Assembly: GCF_003116135.1 (NCBI RefSeq)
Contig: NZ_PDOA01000019.1
Location: 1 to 64,000, forward strand
Source: Teichococcus aestuarii
GTDB taxonomy: Bacteria > Pseudomonadota > Alphaproteobacteria > Acetobacterales > Acetobacteraceae
Direction: 5' to 3'
Length of the DNA stretch: 64,000 bases
In this document: positions 32,901 to 41,454 of the stretch, in pieces
Layout: each line of letters opens with the position of its first letter
Position numbering within the stretch: the first letter of the stretch is position 1
Position numbers and translations under genes: made by a program
Notes under the pieces: generated by a model
Told to the model about the DNA's origin: nothing
What the model saw: only the letters and a program-made list of their open reading frames with translations
The model's database searches: none

Positions 32901-34141
32901 GCGGTGCCCCCGCCACCCATGTGGTGGGCGCGGGCGTGGCGGGGCTGGCTGCGGCCTGGGCGCTTTCAAGCCAGGGCCGCCGCGTGGTGCTGCACGAGGC
33001 CACGCCCGCCGCCGGCGGCCGCGCCCGCGCCCTGCCGGACGGCACCGACAACGGCACCCACGCACTGCTCGGCGCCAACCCGGCGGCGCTGCGCTTCCTG
33101 GCGGAGATCGGCGCCCGCACCGGCTGGGTGGAGCCGGAGCCGGACCGGCTGCCGGTGCTGGACCTGGAGAGCGGCGCCCTGTGGCGCGTCTCGCTCTCGC
33201 CGCTCGGCTGGTGGCGGAAGGCGGCCCGTCCGCCGGGGCTGGACGCCGCCGGGCTGCTGGCGCTGCTGGGGGCCGCCCGGCCGGGCCGCCGCGTCACGGT
33301 GTCGGAGGCCTTCGCCCGCCATCCGGTGCTGCTGCGCGGCTTCGTCGAGCCGCTGACCCTGGCGGCGCTGAACACCGTGCCGGCGGAGGCCGGGCTGCGC
33401 CGCCTCGGCGCCGTGCTGCGCCGCATGGGCCGCCCAGGTGCCTGCCGGCTCTATGTGGCGCGCGAGGGGCTGGGGCCCGACCTCGTGCAGCCCGCGCTGG
33501 CGGCGCTGGCGGCGCGCGGCGTGGAGATCCGCCCGGGCGACCGCCTGCGCGCGCTGACGGTGGAGGGCGGCCGCGCCACGGCCCTGCACTTCTCTAGCGG
33601 CACGCGGCCGGTGGAGGCGGGGGTGGTGCTGGCCACCCCGCCCTGGGAGAGCGCCCGGCTGCTGCCCGGGCTGCGCGTGCCGGATCGCCACGCGCCGATC
33701 CTGAACCTGCACTACGCCCATGCCAGCGGGGCGGGGCCGCGCTTCCTCGGCCTGCTGGGCGGCGTCGGCCAATGGGTGCTGGTGCGCCCCGGCGCCGTGG
33801 CGGTGACGGTGAGCGCCGCCGCCGCCGTGCTGGAGACGCCGCTTGAGGTGCTGGCGGAACGCGTCTGGCGGGAGGTGCGCCGCGCCGCCCTGGCCGCCCG
33901 TTTGCCCGGCGCCTGGCCCGAGGCCCCCCCCGCTTGGCGCGCGGTGAAGGAGCAGCGCGCGACGCCCCTGCACACGCCGGACCAGCCCGCCCCGCCGCCC
34001 CTGCTGCCCCTGCCCAACCTGGCCCTGGCCGGGGACTGGATGGAGCCGCTCCTGCCCGCCACCATCGAGGCCGCCACCCGCTCCGGCCTGCGCGCCGCGG
34101 CCGCCCTGGCGCGCGCCCTCCCGAAAGCCGCCGCCCGATGA
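32897..34141 (+). CDS. hpnE: Hydroxysqualene dehydroxylase HpnE
   Basis: A 414-residue FAD-dependent amine-oxidase-fold enzyme that reduces hydroxysqualene to squalene. It begins THVVGAGVAGLAAAWALSSQGRRVVLHEATPAAGGRAR with the dinucleotide-binding motif. NGTHALLGANPAALRFLAEIG and EPLTLAALNTVPAEAG are characteristic HpnE stretches. LALAGDWMEPLLPATIEAATRSG closes the FAD site. GTG 32897 overlaps the hpnCD stop by 4 nt, and its own stop overlaps the next ATG. Normally hpnCDE sits with shc and hopanoid genes; here it is embedded in a carotenoid operon. Confidence 0.88.
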   Translation: MSGAPATHVVGAGVAGLAAAWALSSQGRRVVLHEATPAAGGRARALPDGTDNGTHALLGANPAALRFLAEIGARTGWVEPEPDRLPVLDLESGALWRVSLSPLGWWRKAARPPGLDAAGLLALLGAARPGRRVTVSEAFARHPVLLRGFVEPLTLAALNTVPAEAGLRRLGAVLRRMGRPGACRLYVAREGLGPDLVQPALAALAARGVEIRPGDRLRALTVEGGRATALHFSSGTRPVEAGVVLATPPWESARLLPGLRVPDRHAPILNLHYAHASGAGPRFLGLLGGVGQWVLVRPGAVAVTVSAAAAVLETPLEVLAERVWREVRRAALAARLPGAWPEAPPAWRAVKEQRATPLHTPDQPAPPPLLPLPNLALAGDWMEPLLPATIEAATRSGLRAAAALARALPKAAAR

Positions 34142-35427
34142 CCGACACACCCGCCGCCGCCCTCGCCGCCCTGCGCGCCGAGACGCAGCGCCCCACCCTC
34201 CGCGAGCGCCGCGCCCTGCTGGCCGCGCTGGCGCGGGAGGTGCTGCGCCGCGCCGAGGATTTCGCCGCCGCCGCCGATGCCGATTATGGCGGCCGCTCCA
34301 CGGTGGAGACGCTGGTGGCCGATGTGCTGCTGGTGGCGCAGGCGGCGCGGCGGGCGCGGCGCTGGCTGTGGTGGTGGGCGATGCCGCGCCCGGTGCTGGC
34401 GCCCTTCCCGTTCCAGCCGGCGCTGGCCTGGGTGGAGCCGGTGCCGAAGGGCGTGGTGGGGGTGATGGCGCCCTGGAACTACCCCATCCAGCTCGGGCTG
34501 TGGCCGCTGGCCGAGGCCATCGCCGCCGGCAACCGCGTGGTGCTGAAGCCGAGCGAGCACACCCCCCGCACCGCCGCACTGCTGGCCGAGGTGGTGGCGG
34601 CAGCCCTCGGCCCGCGCATGGCGCGCGTGGTGCAGGGCGATGCCGCGGTGGCCGCCGACTTCGCCGCGCAGCCCTGGGACCACCTGGTGTTCACCGGCGG
34701 CACCGGCATCGGCCGCGCGGTGATGCGCGCGGCGGCGGAGAACCTGACGCCGCTGACGCTGGAACTCGGCGGCAAGTGCCCCGTGCTGGTGCTGCCGGGC
34801 GCCGACCTGCCCCGCGCCGCCCGCGCCATCCTGGCCGGCAAGGCGGTGAATGCCGGGCAGACCTGCGTGGCGCCCGACACGGTGCTGCTGGTCGGCCACA
34901 CGGCCGAGGCCTTCGCCGCCGCCTGCCGCGCCGCCGCCGTGCCGGTGGAGACCGCCGTGGCCCCCGCGCAGCGCATCCGGCAGGCGGCGCTGGCCAAGGA
35001 GGGCGAGGCATTGCCCGGCGGAATCGTGCTGGTGGCCGATGACAGCGCCGAGGAGCTGTTCGGCCCGGCGCTGGCGCTGCGCGCGGTGCCGGATCTCGCG
35101 GCGGCGATTGGCTGGGTCCGGGCGCGGCCGGCGCCGCTGGCGCTCTACCTGTTCGGCGCCAGCCGGGCGGAGGCCGCCGCCGTGGCCGCCGGCACCCGCG
35201 CCGGCGCGCTGGTGGAGGAGCGCTGCGTGGAGCACGCCGCCTTCACCGCCCTGCCCTTCGGCGGCGTCGGCGCCTCGGGCTTCGGGCGCTACCATGGCCG
35301 GGCGGGGTTCGAGAGCTTCAGCGACCTGCGCGGGCGGGTGCGGCACGGCCCCTTCGCGCTCGCACGGATGTTCGACCCGCCGCGCAGCGCGCGGGTGCGG
35401 AAGCTGGCGCGGCAGTTGCTCCGCTGA
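34138..35427 (+). CDS. Aldehyde dehydrogenase of the carotenoid operon (carotenal to carotenoic acid)
   Basis: A 429-residue NAD(P)-dependent aldehyde dehydrogenase of the coniferyl-aldehyde-dehydrogenase subgroup. It shows MAPWNYPIQLGL, the catalytic Glu in LTLELGGKCPV and the catalytic Cys in NAGQTCVAPD, with PFGGVGASGFGRYHG near the C-terminus. At about 430 residues it is shorter than the usual 470-500, losing part of the N-terminal and mid region. In C30 pathways an equivalent enzyme (AldH, Ald of Methylomonas) oxidises the terminal aldehyde made by CrtP. It closes the operon and overlaps hpnE by 4 nt. Confidence 0.85.
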   Translation: MTDTPAAALAALRAETQRPTLRERRALLAALAREVLRRAEDFAAAADADYGGRSTVETLVADVLLVAQAARRARRWLWWWAMPRPVLAPFPFQPALAWVEPVPKGVVGVMAPWNYPIQLGLWPLAEAIAAGNRVVLKPSEHTPRTAALLAEVVAAALGPRMARVVQGDAAVAADFAAQPWDHLVFTGGTGIGRAVMRAAAENLTPLTLELGGKCPVLVLPGADLPRAARAILAGKAVNAGQTCVAPDTVLLVGHTAEAFAAACRAAAVPVETAVAPAQRIRQAALAKEGEALPGGIVLVADDSAEELFGPALALRAVPDLAAAIGWVRARPAPLALYLFGASRAEAAAVAAGTRAGALVEERCVEHAAFTALPFGGVGASGFGRYHGRAGFESFSDLRGRVRHGPFALARMFDPPRSARVRKLARQLLR

Positions 35428-35454
35428 GGCGGCGGGGCGCTCCAGCCCGCCGCC
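35428..35454 (+). terminator. Hairpin ending the carotenoid operon
   Basis: A perfect 9-bp stem GGCGGCGGG/CCCGCCGCC (35428-35436 with 35446-35454) starts one base after the aldehyde dehydrogenase stop and is followed by a pyrimidine-rich CTCTTCCCT. A plausible operon terminator. Confidence 0.55.
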
Positions 35455-35581
35455 CTCTTCCCTGCTTCCGCGCGGCCCGGTGCAAGGCAAGAGCCCCGCG
35501 TGTCTCACATGACAGAAAAGCCATGCATGGCCCGATGCTGCACCCGCGAAATACGCAGTGCTGAAGCCTGGGGGGTGTCCC

Positions 35582-35587
35582 TATATT
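35582..35587 (+). promoter_or_regulatory. -10 element candidate for the small membrane-peptide gene
   Basis: TATATT matches the consensus -10 at five of six positions and lies 53 bp before the 39-codon ORF. The -35 region (near 35559) is weak. The surrounding 35540-35640 DNA is less GC-rich than its neighbours. Confidence 0.35.
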
Positions 35588-35639
35588 CCTTTTCGCAGCC
35601 GCAGCATCGCGGCCGTTTCAAAGGAACAGGGGTCTACCC

Positions 35640-35759
35640 ATGTCCGAATTCCTCTTTGTCACTGTCGTTGCCGCCCTGGTCGGGGGTGGACTGTATGCCC
35701 GGTCCCTGATGGACCTGAACTGGCCCGCGGGCCTGCCGCGCATCAGCTCGGCGGAGTAA
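35640..35759 (+). CDS. Predicted 39-residue membrane peptide
   Basis: A short ORF of 39 residues starts with ATG 35640, preceded by AGGGG at a 7-nt spacing. It encodes a single hydrophobic helix (FLFVTVVAALVGGGLYA, residues 4-20) with a short polar C-terminal tail (DLNWPAGLPRISSAE). I recognise no family. A TATATT promoter element and a separate leader upstream suggest an independent transcript. The next feature, a tRNA gene, is on the other strand. It may be a real small membrane protein or chance; codon bias in the second half is consistent with coding. Confidence 0.5.
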   Translation: MSEFLFVTVVAALVGGGLYARSLMDLNWPAGLPRISSAE

Positions 35760-35903
35760 CCGGCCGACACACGCGGCGCCTGCCTTCTGCGGCGGGCGCT
35801 GGTCCGGACGGCGCGGCGACGAGCCGCGCCTCCCGCACTTTCCAGGGATCGCGGCCCGGAGATCGTGCCGAGATCGCGCCGCCCAGGCTGCGGAAGAGGC
35901 GGA

Positions 35904-35986
35904 TGCGGGCGACGGGACTCGAACCCGTACATCCCTGAGGACGGGGGCTTTTAAGGCCCATGCGTCTACCATTCCGCCACGCCCGC
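35904..35986 (-). tRNA. tRNA-Leu(UAA)
   Basis: The minus strand folds as a class II tRNA of 83 nt. It has a 7-bp acceptor stem GCGGGCG/CGCCCGC, D-arm GCGGAATGGTAGACGC, anticodon loop CTTAAAA with anticodon TAA, a variable arm of a dozen bases and T-arm GGGTTCGAGTCCC. The discriminator is A, as expected for tRNA-Leu, and CCA is not encoded. The flanking convergent genes leave it as a single-gene unit. Confidence 0.95.
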
Positions 35987-36037
35987 ACCGCCGGGGCTTC
36001 CTGCCACAGCGGCGCAGGCGGCGAAAGACCTCCCCCC

Positions 36038-36952
36038 TCAGCCCGCCGCGATGCGGCGGCAGTGGTTCAGCGAGGCCTCGATGAGGTTGTCGCTCGCTTC
36101 CGGCGTGCGGAAGGCCGAGTGGGCGGAAAGCGTCACGTTCGGCAGCGTCGTCAGCGGGTGGCCCGCCGGCAGCGGCTCGATGTTGAACACGTCCAGCGCC
36201 GCATGCGCCAGCCGCCCCTCGCGCAGCGCCGCGATCATGGCGTCCTCATCCACCACCGCGCCGCGCGCCGTGTTCACCAGCATGGCGGTGGGCTTCAGCT
36301 GCGCCAGCTTCTCGGCGGAGAGGAAGCCGCGCGTCTCGTCGTTCAGCAGCAGGTGCACCGAGAGCAGGTCGCTCTCCGCCAGCAGCCGGTCCAGGCTGAC
36401 GAACTCGATGCCCTCGGCGGTCTTCGGGCTGCGGTTCCAGGCCAGCACCTTCATGCCGGCGCCGCGGCAGAGCCGCGCCATCTCGGCGGCGATGCCGCCA
36501 TAGCCCAGCAGCCCCACCGTCTTGCCGGTCAGCTCCACGCCATCGGTGCGCACCCAGTTGCCGGCGCGCATCTCGCGGTCCATGCGGGCGATGCCCTTGG
36601 CGGCGATCCACATCAGGGTGAAGGCCATCTCGGCCACCGCCGTGTCGCCATAGCCCTTGATGATGTGGACCTCGATGCCGCACTCGGCCTGGAGCTCCTC
36701 CGGGTTCATGTAGCTGCGTGCGCCGGTGCCGAGGAACACCACATGCTTCAGCGAGGGGATCTGCTTGGCGATCGCCGTCGGCAGGGCGGTGTGGTCGATG
36801 ATGACGATGTCATGCCCGGCCACCAGGGCGGGCAGCTCCTCCGGCGTCACGTCGGGCTGGACGTTGACCGTCACCGGCATGTCGCTGTCGCGGCGCAGGC
36901 GCCGCATCACCTGGCCCAGAGCCTCGCCGGCATCCACGAAAATGGCGCGCAC
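36038..36952 (-). CDS. D-isomer-specific 2-hydroxyacid dehydrogenase
   Basis: A 304-residue NAD-dependent dehydrogenase of the D-2-hydroxyacid family (phosphoglycerate/hydroxypyruvate-type). The Rossmann motif is VGLLGYGGIAAEMARLCRGAGMKVLAWNRS. The catalytic residues appear as NTARGAVVDEDAM (Arg), a Glu in LDVFNIEPLP and a His in VTLSAHSAFRT. GTG 36952 is chosen because AAGGAG lies seven bases upstream; longer frames would run into the divergent regulator's promoter. It is divergent from a GntR regulator, which may control it. The natural substrate is undetermined. Confidence 0.85.
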   Translation of the reverse strand: MRAIFVDAGEALGQVMRRLRRDSDMPVTVNVQPDVTPEELPALVAGHDIVIIDHTALPTAIAKQIPSLKHVVFLGTGARSYMNPEELQAECGIEVHIIKGYGDTAVAEMAFTLMWIAAKGIARMDREMRAGNWVRTDGVELTGKTVGLLGYGGIAAEMARLCRGAGMKVLAWNRSPKTAEGIEFVSLDRLLAESDLLSVHLLLNDETRGFLSAEKLAQLKPTAMLVNTARGAVVDEDAMIAALREGRLAHAALDVFNIEPLPAGHPLTTLPNVTLSAHSAFRTPEASDNLIEASLNHCRRIAAG

Positions 36953-37137
36953 AGACACTCTCCTTTGATTCCGCGCGCATGGTAGCGGCCTCCGGCAGCG
37001 CGTCCAGGGTGGCGGGCGGGCAGGGCTCCATGCCCTTCCAGGCGGCGTGCCGTATTCCGCCGGCCGGCCCGGGCCACTATGCCGGTGCGGCAAGGCCCGG
37101 AACCCAGGGCCTGCCATCCGCGAGGAATTTCACCGCC

Positions 37138-37815
37138 GTGCCGAGCCCTGCCGCCCCCGCCACCCGCGCCGAAGCCCTGGCCGAGACGCTGGCGGAGCGG
37201 ATCGTCTCCGGTGCGCTGAAGCCGGGCCAGCGGCTGGACGAGCAGGCCCTGGCCGCCGAGGCCGGCATGTCCCGCACCCCGGTGCGGGAGGCCCTGCGGC
37301 GCCTGACCGCCACGGGGCTGGTGGAGTTGCGGCCGCACCGGGGCGCCGTGGTCGCCTCTCCGGCGCCGGACGGGCTGCGCGCCGCCTTCGAGCTGCTGGC
37401 CGAGATGGAGGCGCTCTGCGCCCGCTGGTCGGCGCTGCGCATGGCGCCGCAGGAGCGCGCGGCGCTGGAGGAGCTGCACCACGCCATGGCCGCCCTGGTC
37501 CGTGCCGGCGACCGCACGGGCTACCGCGCGGCCAACCGCCGGCTGCACGGGCTGATCTATGCCGGGGCGCACAACCCGCCCTTGGCCGAGGTGGCGCAAT
37601 CCACCCATCAGCGCCTAGCGCCGTTCCGCGGCGCCCAGTTCGAGGCGCCGGAGCGGCTGGCACGCTCCCACGCCGAGCATGGCCAGGTGGTGGCCTGCCT
37701 GATGCGCGCGGACGCCGAAGGCGCGGCCGAAGCCATGCGGCGGCATATCTTCTCCAGCGGCGCCTCCTGGGAGAGCATTTCCGGACGGCCGGAGCGCAGC
37801 GAGCGCCGCATTTGA
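37138..37815 (+). CDS. GntR-family (FCD) transcriptional regulator
   Basis: A 225-residue FadR-subfamily regulator. The winged helix LAETLAERIVSGALKPGQRLDEQALAAEAGMSRTPVREALRRL (residues 11-55) has the SRTPVREALR signature. The all-helical FCD ligand domain follows (EMEALCARWSALRM, HxxxH metal residues in NRRLHGLIYAG and AEHGQVV). GTG 37138 is preceded by GAGGA. It lies between a divergent dehydrogenase and the amidase-ABC operon, so either or both could be targets. A palindrome-like ATTGCATACAAT at 37841 sits in the operon's upstream region. Confidence 0.88.
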   Translation: MPSPAAPATRAEALAETLAERIVSGALKPGQRLDEQALAAEAGMSRTPVREALRRLTATGLVELRPHRGAVVASPAPDGLRAAFELLAEMEALCARWSALRMAPQERAALEELHHAMAALVRAGDRTGYRAANRRLHGLIYAGAHNPPLAEVAQSTHQRLAPFRGAQFEAPERLARSHAEHGQVVACLMRADAEGAAEAMRRHIFSSGASWESISGRPERSERRI

Positions 37816-37840
37816 TTAATAAAAAGGCTCCTAAGCCGGC

Positions 37841-37852
37841 ATTGCATACAAT
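37841..37852. promoter_or_regulatory. Candidate GntR operator
   Basis: ATTGCATACAAT is a 12-bp dyad (five of six positions symmetric). It lies in the AT-rich stretch just after gntR and 194 bp before the amidase operon start. GntR/FCD proteins commonly bind TTGTATACAA-like sites. No second copy is evident at the dehydrogenase promoter. Confidence 0.4.
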
Positions 37853-38045
37853 TTCTGCGGCAGGAGGAATCTGGTCGTCTTTTTCCTCCGGCCGTCTCCT
37901 TCCGGCGGCGCGATCATGTCCGGGCAAGCCCGGCGCCTTCCACCTATCCGGTGCGCCCGCGCAGGACTGGCACGCCGTTTGCTGACCCTTCCCCGGTGAA
38001 CCCACCCGCCACTTCCGGCGCGGCGGGGCCGAGCAGGGCAGGCGC

Positions 38046-39401
38046 ATGGACCTCACCCTTTCCGCCGGCATGGCGGACATCGACGGCTTCCGCCGCCGCT
38101 ATGCCGCGGGCGAAAGCCCGGCCGATCTGCTGCCCGCCCTGCGCGGCCGCATCGCCGCCTGCGACGACCCGGGCATCTTCCTCCATCTCGCCAGCGCCGG
38201 GGCCATCGAGGCCGCCGCCGCCGCGCTGGACCCGGCCGACCGGGAGCGCCTGCCGCTCTGGGGCATCCCCTTCGCGGTGAAGGACAATATCGACGTGGCA
38301 GGCATGCCCACCACCGCCGCCTGCCCGGCCTTCGCCTACACCCCGGCGCGCCATGCCGGCGTGGTGGAACGGCTGGTGGCGGCGGGCGCCATCCCCATCG
38401 GCAAGACCAATCTGGACCAGTTCGCCACCGGCCTCGTCGGCGTCCGCACGCCGCACCCGGTGCCCCGCAACCCGCGCGCGCCGGGGCGGGTGCCGGGCGG
38501 CTCCTCCTCCGGCTCGGCCGTCGCCGTGGCGCGAGGGCTGGTGCCCTTCGCGCTGGGGACGGATACGGCGGGCTCCGGCCGCATCCCCGCCGGGCTGTGT
38601 GGGCTGGTGGGGCTGAAGCCCACCCCCGGCGCCGCCTCCACGCGCGGCGTGGTGCCGGCCTGCCGCTCGCTCGACTGCGTTTCCATCTTTGCCCACAGCG
38701 TGGCGGAGGCCTGGACGGCCTATGCGGCGATGGCCGGCGCGGATGCGGAGGACCCTTTCTCGCGCGACATCCCCCTGGGCCTGCCCGCCGCCGCCCCGCC
38801 GGTGCGAGTGCTCGGCATCCCCGCCGAGGCGGACCGGCCGCGCTTCGAGCCGGAGGCCGAGGCCGCCTGGGACGCCGCGCTGGAGCGCCTGCGCGCCCTC
38901 GGCCTGGAGCTTCGCCCGGTGCCGATGGCCGCCTTCCGCGAGACCGCCGCGCTGCTCTACGAGGGCGCCTGGGTGGCCGAGCGGCTGGCCTCGCTGGAAA
39001 GCTTCTTTCACGCCGCCCCGCCCGGTGCGGTGCTGCCGGTGACGCGCGGCATCATCGAGGCGAATGGCCGCCGCCACAGCGCGGCAGACGCCTTCCGCGC
39101 CTTCCATCGCCTGGCCGAACTGCGCCACGCCACCGCCCCGCTCTGGGGCGAGATCGACGCGCTGGCCGTGCCGACCGCGCCCCTCTTCCCCACCCGGGAG
39201 GATCTGGCCGCCGATCCGGTCGGGCCGAATGCCCGCCTCGGCACCTTCACCAACTTCGTCAACCTGCTGGGCCTCGCGGCGCTGGCCGTGCCGGGGCCGG
39301 ACCGGCCGGACGGGCTGCCGGCGGGCGCCACCTTCATCGGGCCGGGCGGCAGCGATGCGCGCCTCGCGGCGCTCGGCCTGCGCTTCGAGGCCGCGGCATG
39401 A
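38046..39401 (+). CDS. Allophanate hydrolase amidase domain (AtzF-like)
   Basis: A 451-residue amidase-signature enzyme with the Ser-cisSer-Lys triad: K79 in PFAVKDNID, S153 in PGGSSSGSAVA and S177 in GTDTAGSGRIPAG. The GSGRIPA form, rather than GGSIRIPA, and GLVGLKPTPG are marks of allophanate hydrolase. It hydrolyses allophanate to ammonia and CO2. Its companion C-terminal domain is a separate gene that overlaps by 4 nt (ATGA). AtzF and most DUR1,2-type hydrolases have both domains in one chain, so the enzyme is split here. It heads the operon with the ABC transporter and AtzEG. Confidence 0.85.
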   Translation: MDLTLSAGMADIDGFRRRYAAGESPADLLPALRGRIAACDDPGIFLHLASAGAIEAAAAALDPADRERLPLWGIPFAVKDNIDVAGMPTTAACPAFAYTPARHAGVVERLVAAGAIPIGKTNLDQFATGLVGVRTPHPVPRNPRAPGRVPGGSSSGSAVAVARGLVPFALGTDTAGSGRIPAGLCGLVGLKPTPGAASTRGVVPACRSLDCVSIFAHSVAEAWTAYAAMAGADAEDPFSRDIPLGLPAAAPPVRVLGIPAEADRPRFEPEAEAAWDAALERLRALGLELRPVPMAAFRETAALLYEGAWVAERLASLESFFHAAPPGAVLPVTRGIIEANGRRHSAADAFRAFHRLAELRHATAPLWGEIDALAVPTAPLFPTREDLAADPVGPNARLGTFTNFVNLLGLAALAVPGPDRPDGLPAGATFIGPGGSDARLAALGLRFEAAA

Positions 39402-39805
39402 GCGAGATGGAGATCGGCGTCGTCGGCGCGCACATGTCCGGCCTGCCGCTGAATGGCGAGCTGCTGGCGCTGGAGGGCCGCCTGCTGCGCGCCACCCGCA
39501 CCCGCCCCTGCTACCGGCTGTTCCGCCTGCCCGGCGGCCCACCCTTCCGCCCCGGCCTGCTGCGCGTGGCGGAGGGCGAGGGCCATGCCATCGCGCTGGA
39601 GGTGTGGGCGCTGCCCCGCGCGAGCATCGGCGCGCTGCTCGCGGCCATCCCTTCCCCGCTCGGCCTCGGCACGCTGCGGCTGGAGGATGGCACCGCGCCC
39701 AAGGGCTTCCTGGTGGAGGCCGAAGGCGCGCGGCAGGCCGAGGATATCTCTGACAGTGGCGGCTGGCGGGCCTGGCTCGCCAGCCGCGCCACGGCGCCCG
39801 CCTGA
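39398..39805 (+). CDS. Allophanate hydrolase C-terminal domain as a separate protein
   Basis: A 135-residue protein matching the C-terminal domain of allophanate hydrolase. It begins MEIGVVGAHMSGLPLNGELLALEGRLLRATRT, shows YRLFRLPGGPPFRPGLLRV and ends with GTLRLEDGTAPKGFLVEAEG. In AtzF-type enzymes this gamma-glutamylcyclotransferase-like domain helps remove the second group and catalyse the full reaction to ammonia. It is normally fused. The ATG overlaps the amidase stop and the reading frame is clean, so the split is genetic, not a frameshift error of one base; the ATGA junction supports this. Confidence 0.8.
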   Translation: MSEMEIGVVGAHMSGLPLNGELLALEGRLLRATRTRPCYRLFRLPGGPPFRPGLLRVAEGEGHAIALEVWALPRASIGALLAAIPSPLGLGTLRLEDGTAPKGFLVEAEGARQAEDISDSGGWRAWLASRATAPA

Positions 39806-39840
39806 TGCGCCGCCCCACCCAACCCGAAGGAAGATTGCCC

Positions 39841-41439
39841 ATGCAACGCCGCGCCTTCCTGGCCGCCACCGCCGGCGCCCTCGCCGCCCCCGCGCTGCGC
39901 CCCGCGCCCGCCGAGGCGCAATCGGCCAGCCGCGCCGAGACCCTGCTGCTGGTGCAGGAATACGGCCCCAACAGCATGGACATGCAGGGCATCGGCGCCT
40001 CGCAGCCGGTGAACGGCGTGGCGCTGAACTGCTACGACCGGCTGCTGAGCTACAAGAAGGTGCCGCTGCCCGATGGCGGCGGCCACAGCTTCACCCTGCA
40101 CGCGCTGGAGCCGGAGCTGGCCGAGAGCTGGCAGGAGGCCAGCGACGGCATGAGCGTCACCTTCAAGCTGCGCGAGGCGAAGTTCCATTCCGGCCGCCCG
40201 GTGCGCGCGCAGGACGTGAAGTGGTCGCTCGACCGCGCCGTCTCCATCGGCGGCTTCGCCACCACGCAGATGGCGGCGGGCAGCATGGAGAAGCCCGAGC
40301 AGTTCGTGGCGCTCGACGACCGCACCTTCCGGATCGACTTCATCCGGAAGGACAAGCTGCTGATGCCCAATCTCGGCGTCACCATCCCCTATGTCATCGA
40401 CAGCGAGACGGCCAAGGCGAATTCGGGCGGCGACCCCTGGGCGAAGGAGTGGCTGAAGAACAACGTCGCCGGCTCCGGCGCCTTCAAGGTCGAGAGCTGG
40501 AAGCCCGGCGTCGAGACCATCTATGCCCGCAACGACGACTGGTGGAATGCCAGCAAGCCGAAGCTGCGCCGCATCATCACCCGCGACATCCCCTCGCCCT
40601 CCACCCGCCGCGCGCTGCTGGAGCGGGGCGATGCCGATGTCTCGGCCCTGCTGCCGCCCAAGGACTTCGCCGACCTCGCCGCGGCGGGCAAGGTGAAGGT
40701 GGTGGGCGTGCCGGTGCCGAACGGCATCTGGTACTGCGCCATGAACAGCGCCACCGGCCCCTTCACCGATGTGCGGCTGCGCCAGGCCGTGGCCTGGGCG
40801 ATGCCCTACGAGAAGATCATGCAGGCGGCGCTCTACGGGCGCGGCGTCATCATGTCCGGCGCCGAGGGGGGGCCGACCACCGCCTGGCCGCAGCCCTTCC
40901 CCTACAACACCAACATCGAGAAGGCGCGCGCCCTGGTGCAGCAGGCGGCACCGGGCGGCATCACCACCTCCGTGCTGTTCGACGCCGGCCAGGCCACGGT
41001 GGCCGAGCCGATCGCGCTGCTGGTGAAGGAGGCGCTGGCGCCGCTCGGCATCACCGTCGAGCTGAACAAGGTGCCTGGCAGCAACTTCCGCGGCGAGCTG
41101 GCGAAGAAAAACTCGCCCATGGTCATCAACCGCTTCGCCGGCTGGCTGGACTGGCCGGACTACTACTTCTTCTGGAACTTCCACGGCAGCAACTCGATCT
41201 TCAACGTCGCCTCCTACCAGAACCCGGAGATGGACAGGCTGATCGATACCGCCCGCTTCACCTCGGACGCGGCGGCCTATGAGGCGGCGGTGAAGGGCTT
41301 CATCGGCATGGCCCAGCGCGAGGCGCCGGTCGTGCCGCTGGCGCAGCCGCTGCACGACATGGCGATGCAGAAGAATATCGGCGGCTACCAGTTCTGGCCC
41401 TGCCGCGAGCCGGATTTCCGCGCCTTCACCAAGGGCTGA
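39841..41439 (+). CDS. ABC transporter substrate-binding protein (family 5, Dpp/Opp type)
   Basis: A 532-residue periplasmic binding protein. A Tat-like signal ([26 protein letters not shown]) leads a family-5 SBP: LAESWQEASDGMSVTFKLREAKFHSG (the family signature), VKWSLDRAV and GSGAFKVESWKPG. The permease pair and dual ATPase follow at once. The operon context of allophanate and carboxybiuret hydrolases suggests an oligo-urea compound or related amide as ligand. ATG 39841 is favoured by AAGGAAG about seven bases upstream; an ATG at 39805 would add 12 residues that spoil the signal. Confidence 0.88.
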   Translation: MQRRAFLAATAGALAAPALRPAPAEAQSASRAETLLLVQEYGPNSMDMQGIGASQPVNGVALNCYDRLLSYKKVPLPDGGGHSFTLHALEPELAESWQEASDGMSVTFKLREAKFHSGRPVRAQDVKWSLDRAVSIGGFATTQMAAGSMEKPEQFVALDDRTFRIDFIRKDKLLMPNLGVTIPYVIDSETAKANSGGDPWAKEWLKNNVAGSGAFKVESWKPGVETIYARNDDWWNASKPKLRRIITRDIPSPSTRRALLERGDADVSALLPPKDFADLAAAGKVKVVGVPVPNGIWYCAMNSATGPFTDVRLRQAVAWAMPYEKIMQAALYGRGVIMSGAEGGPTTAWPQPFPYNTNIEKARALVQQAAPGGITTSVLFDAGQATVAEPIALLVKEALAPLGITVELNKVPGSNFRGELAKKNSPMVINRFAGWLDWPDYYFFWNFHGSNSIFNVASYQNPEMDRLIDTARFTSDAAAYEAAVKGFIGMAQREAPVVPLAQPLHDMAMQKNIGGYQFWPCREPDFRAFTKG

Positions 41440-41454
41440 GGAGGAGCGGGGCCG

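Noticed and set aside
38046-39805. Frameshifted single allophanate hydrolase gene
   Set aside because: The second ORF starts with ATG in an ATGA overlap of the kind used throughout the operon, and both ORFs have clean ends, so two genes are more likely.
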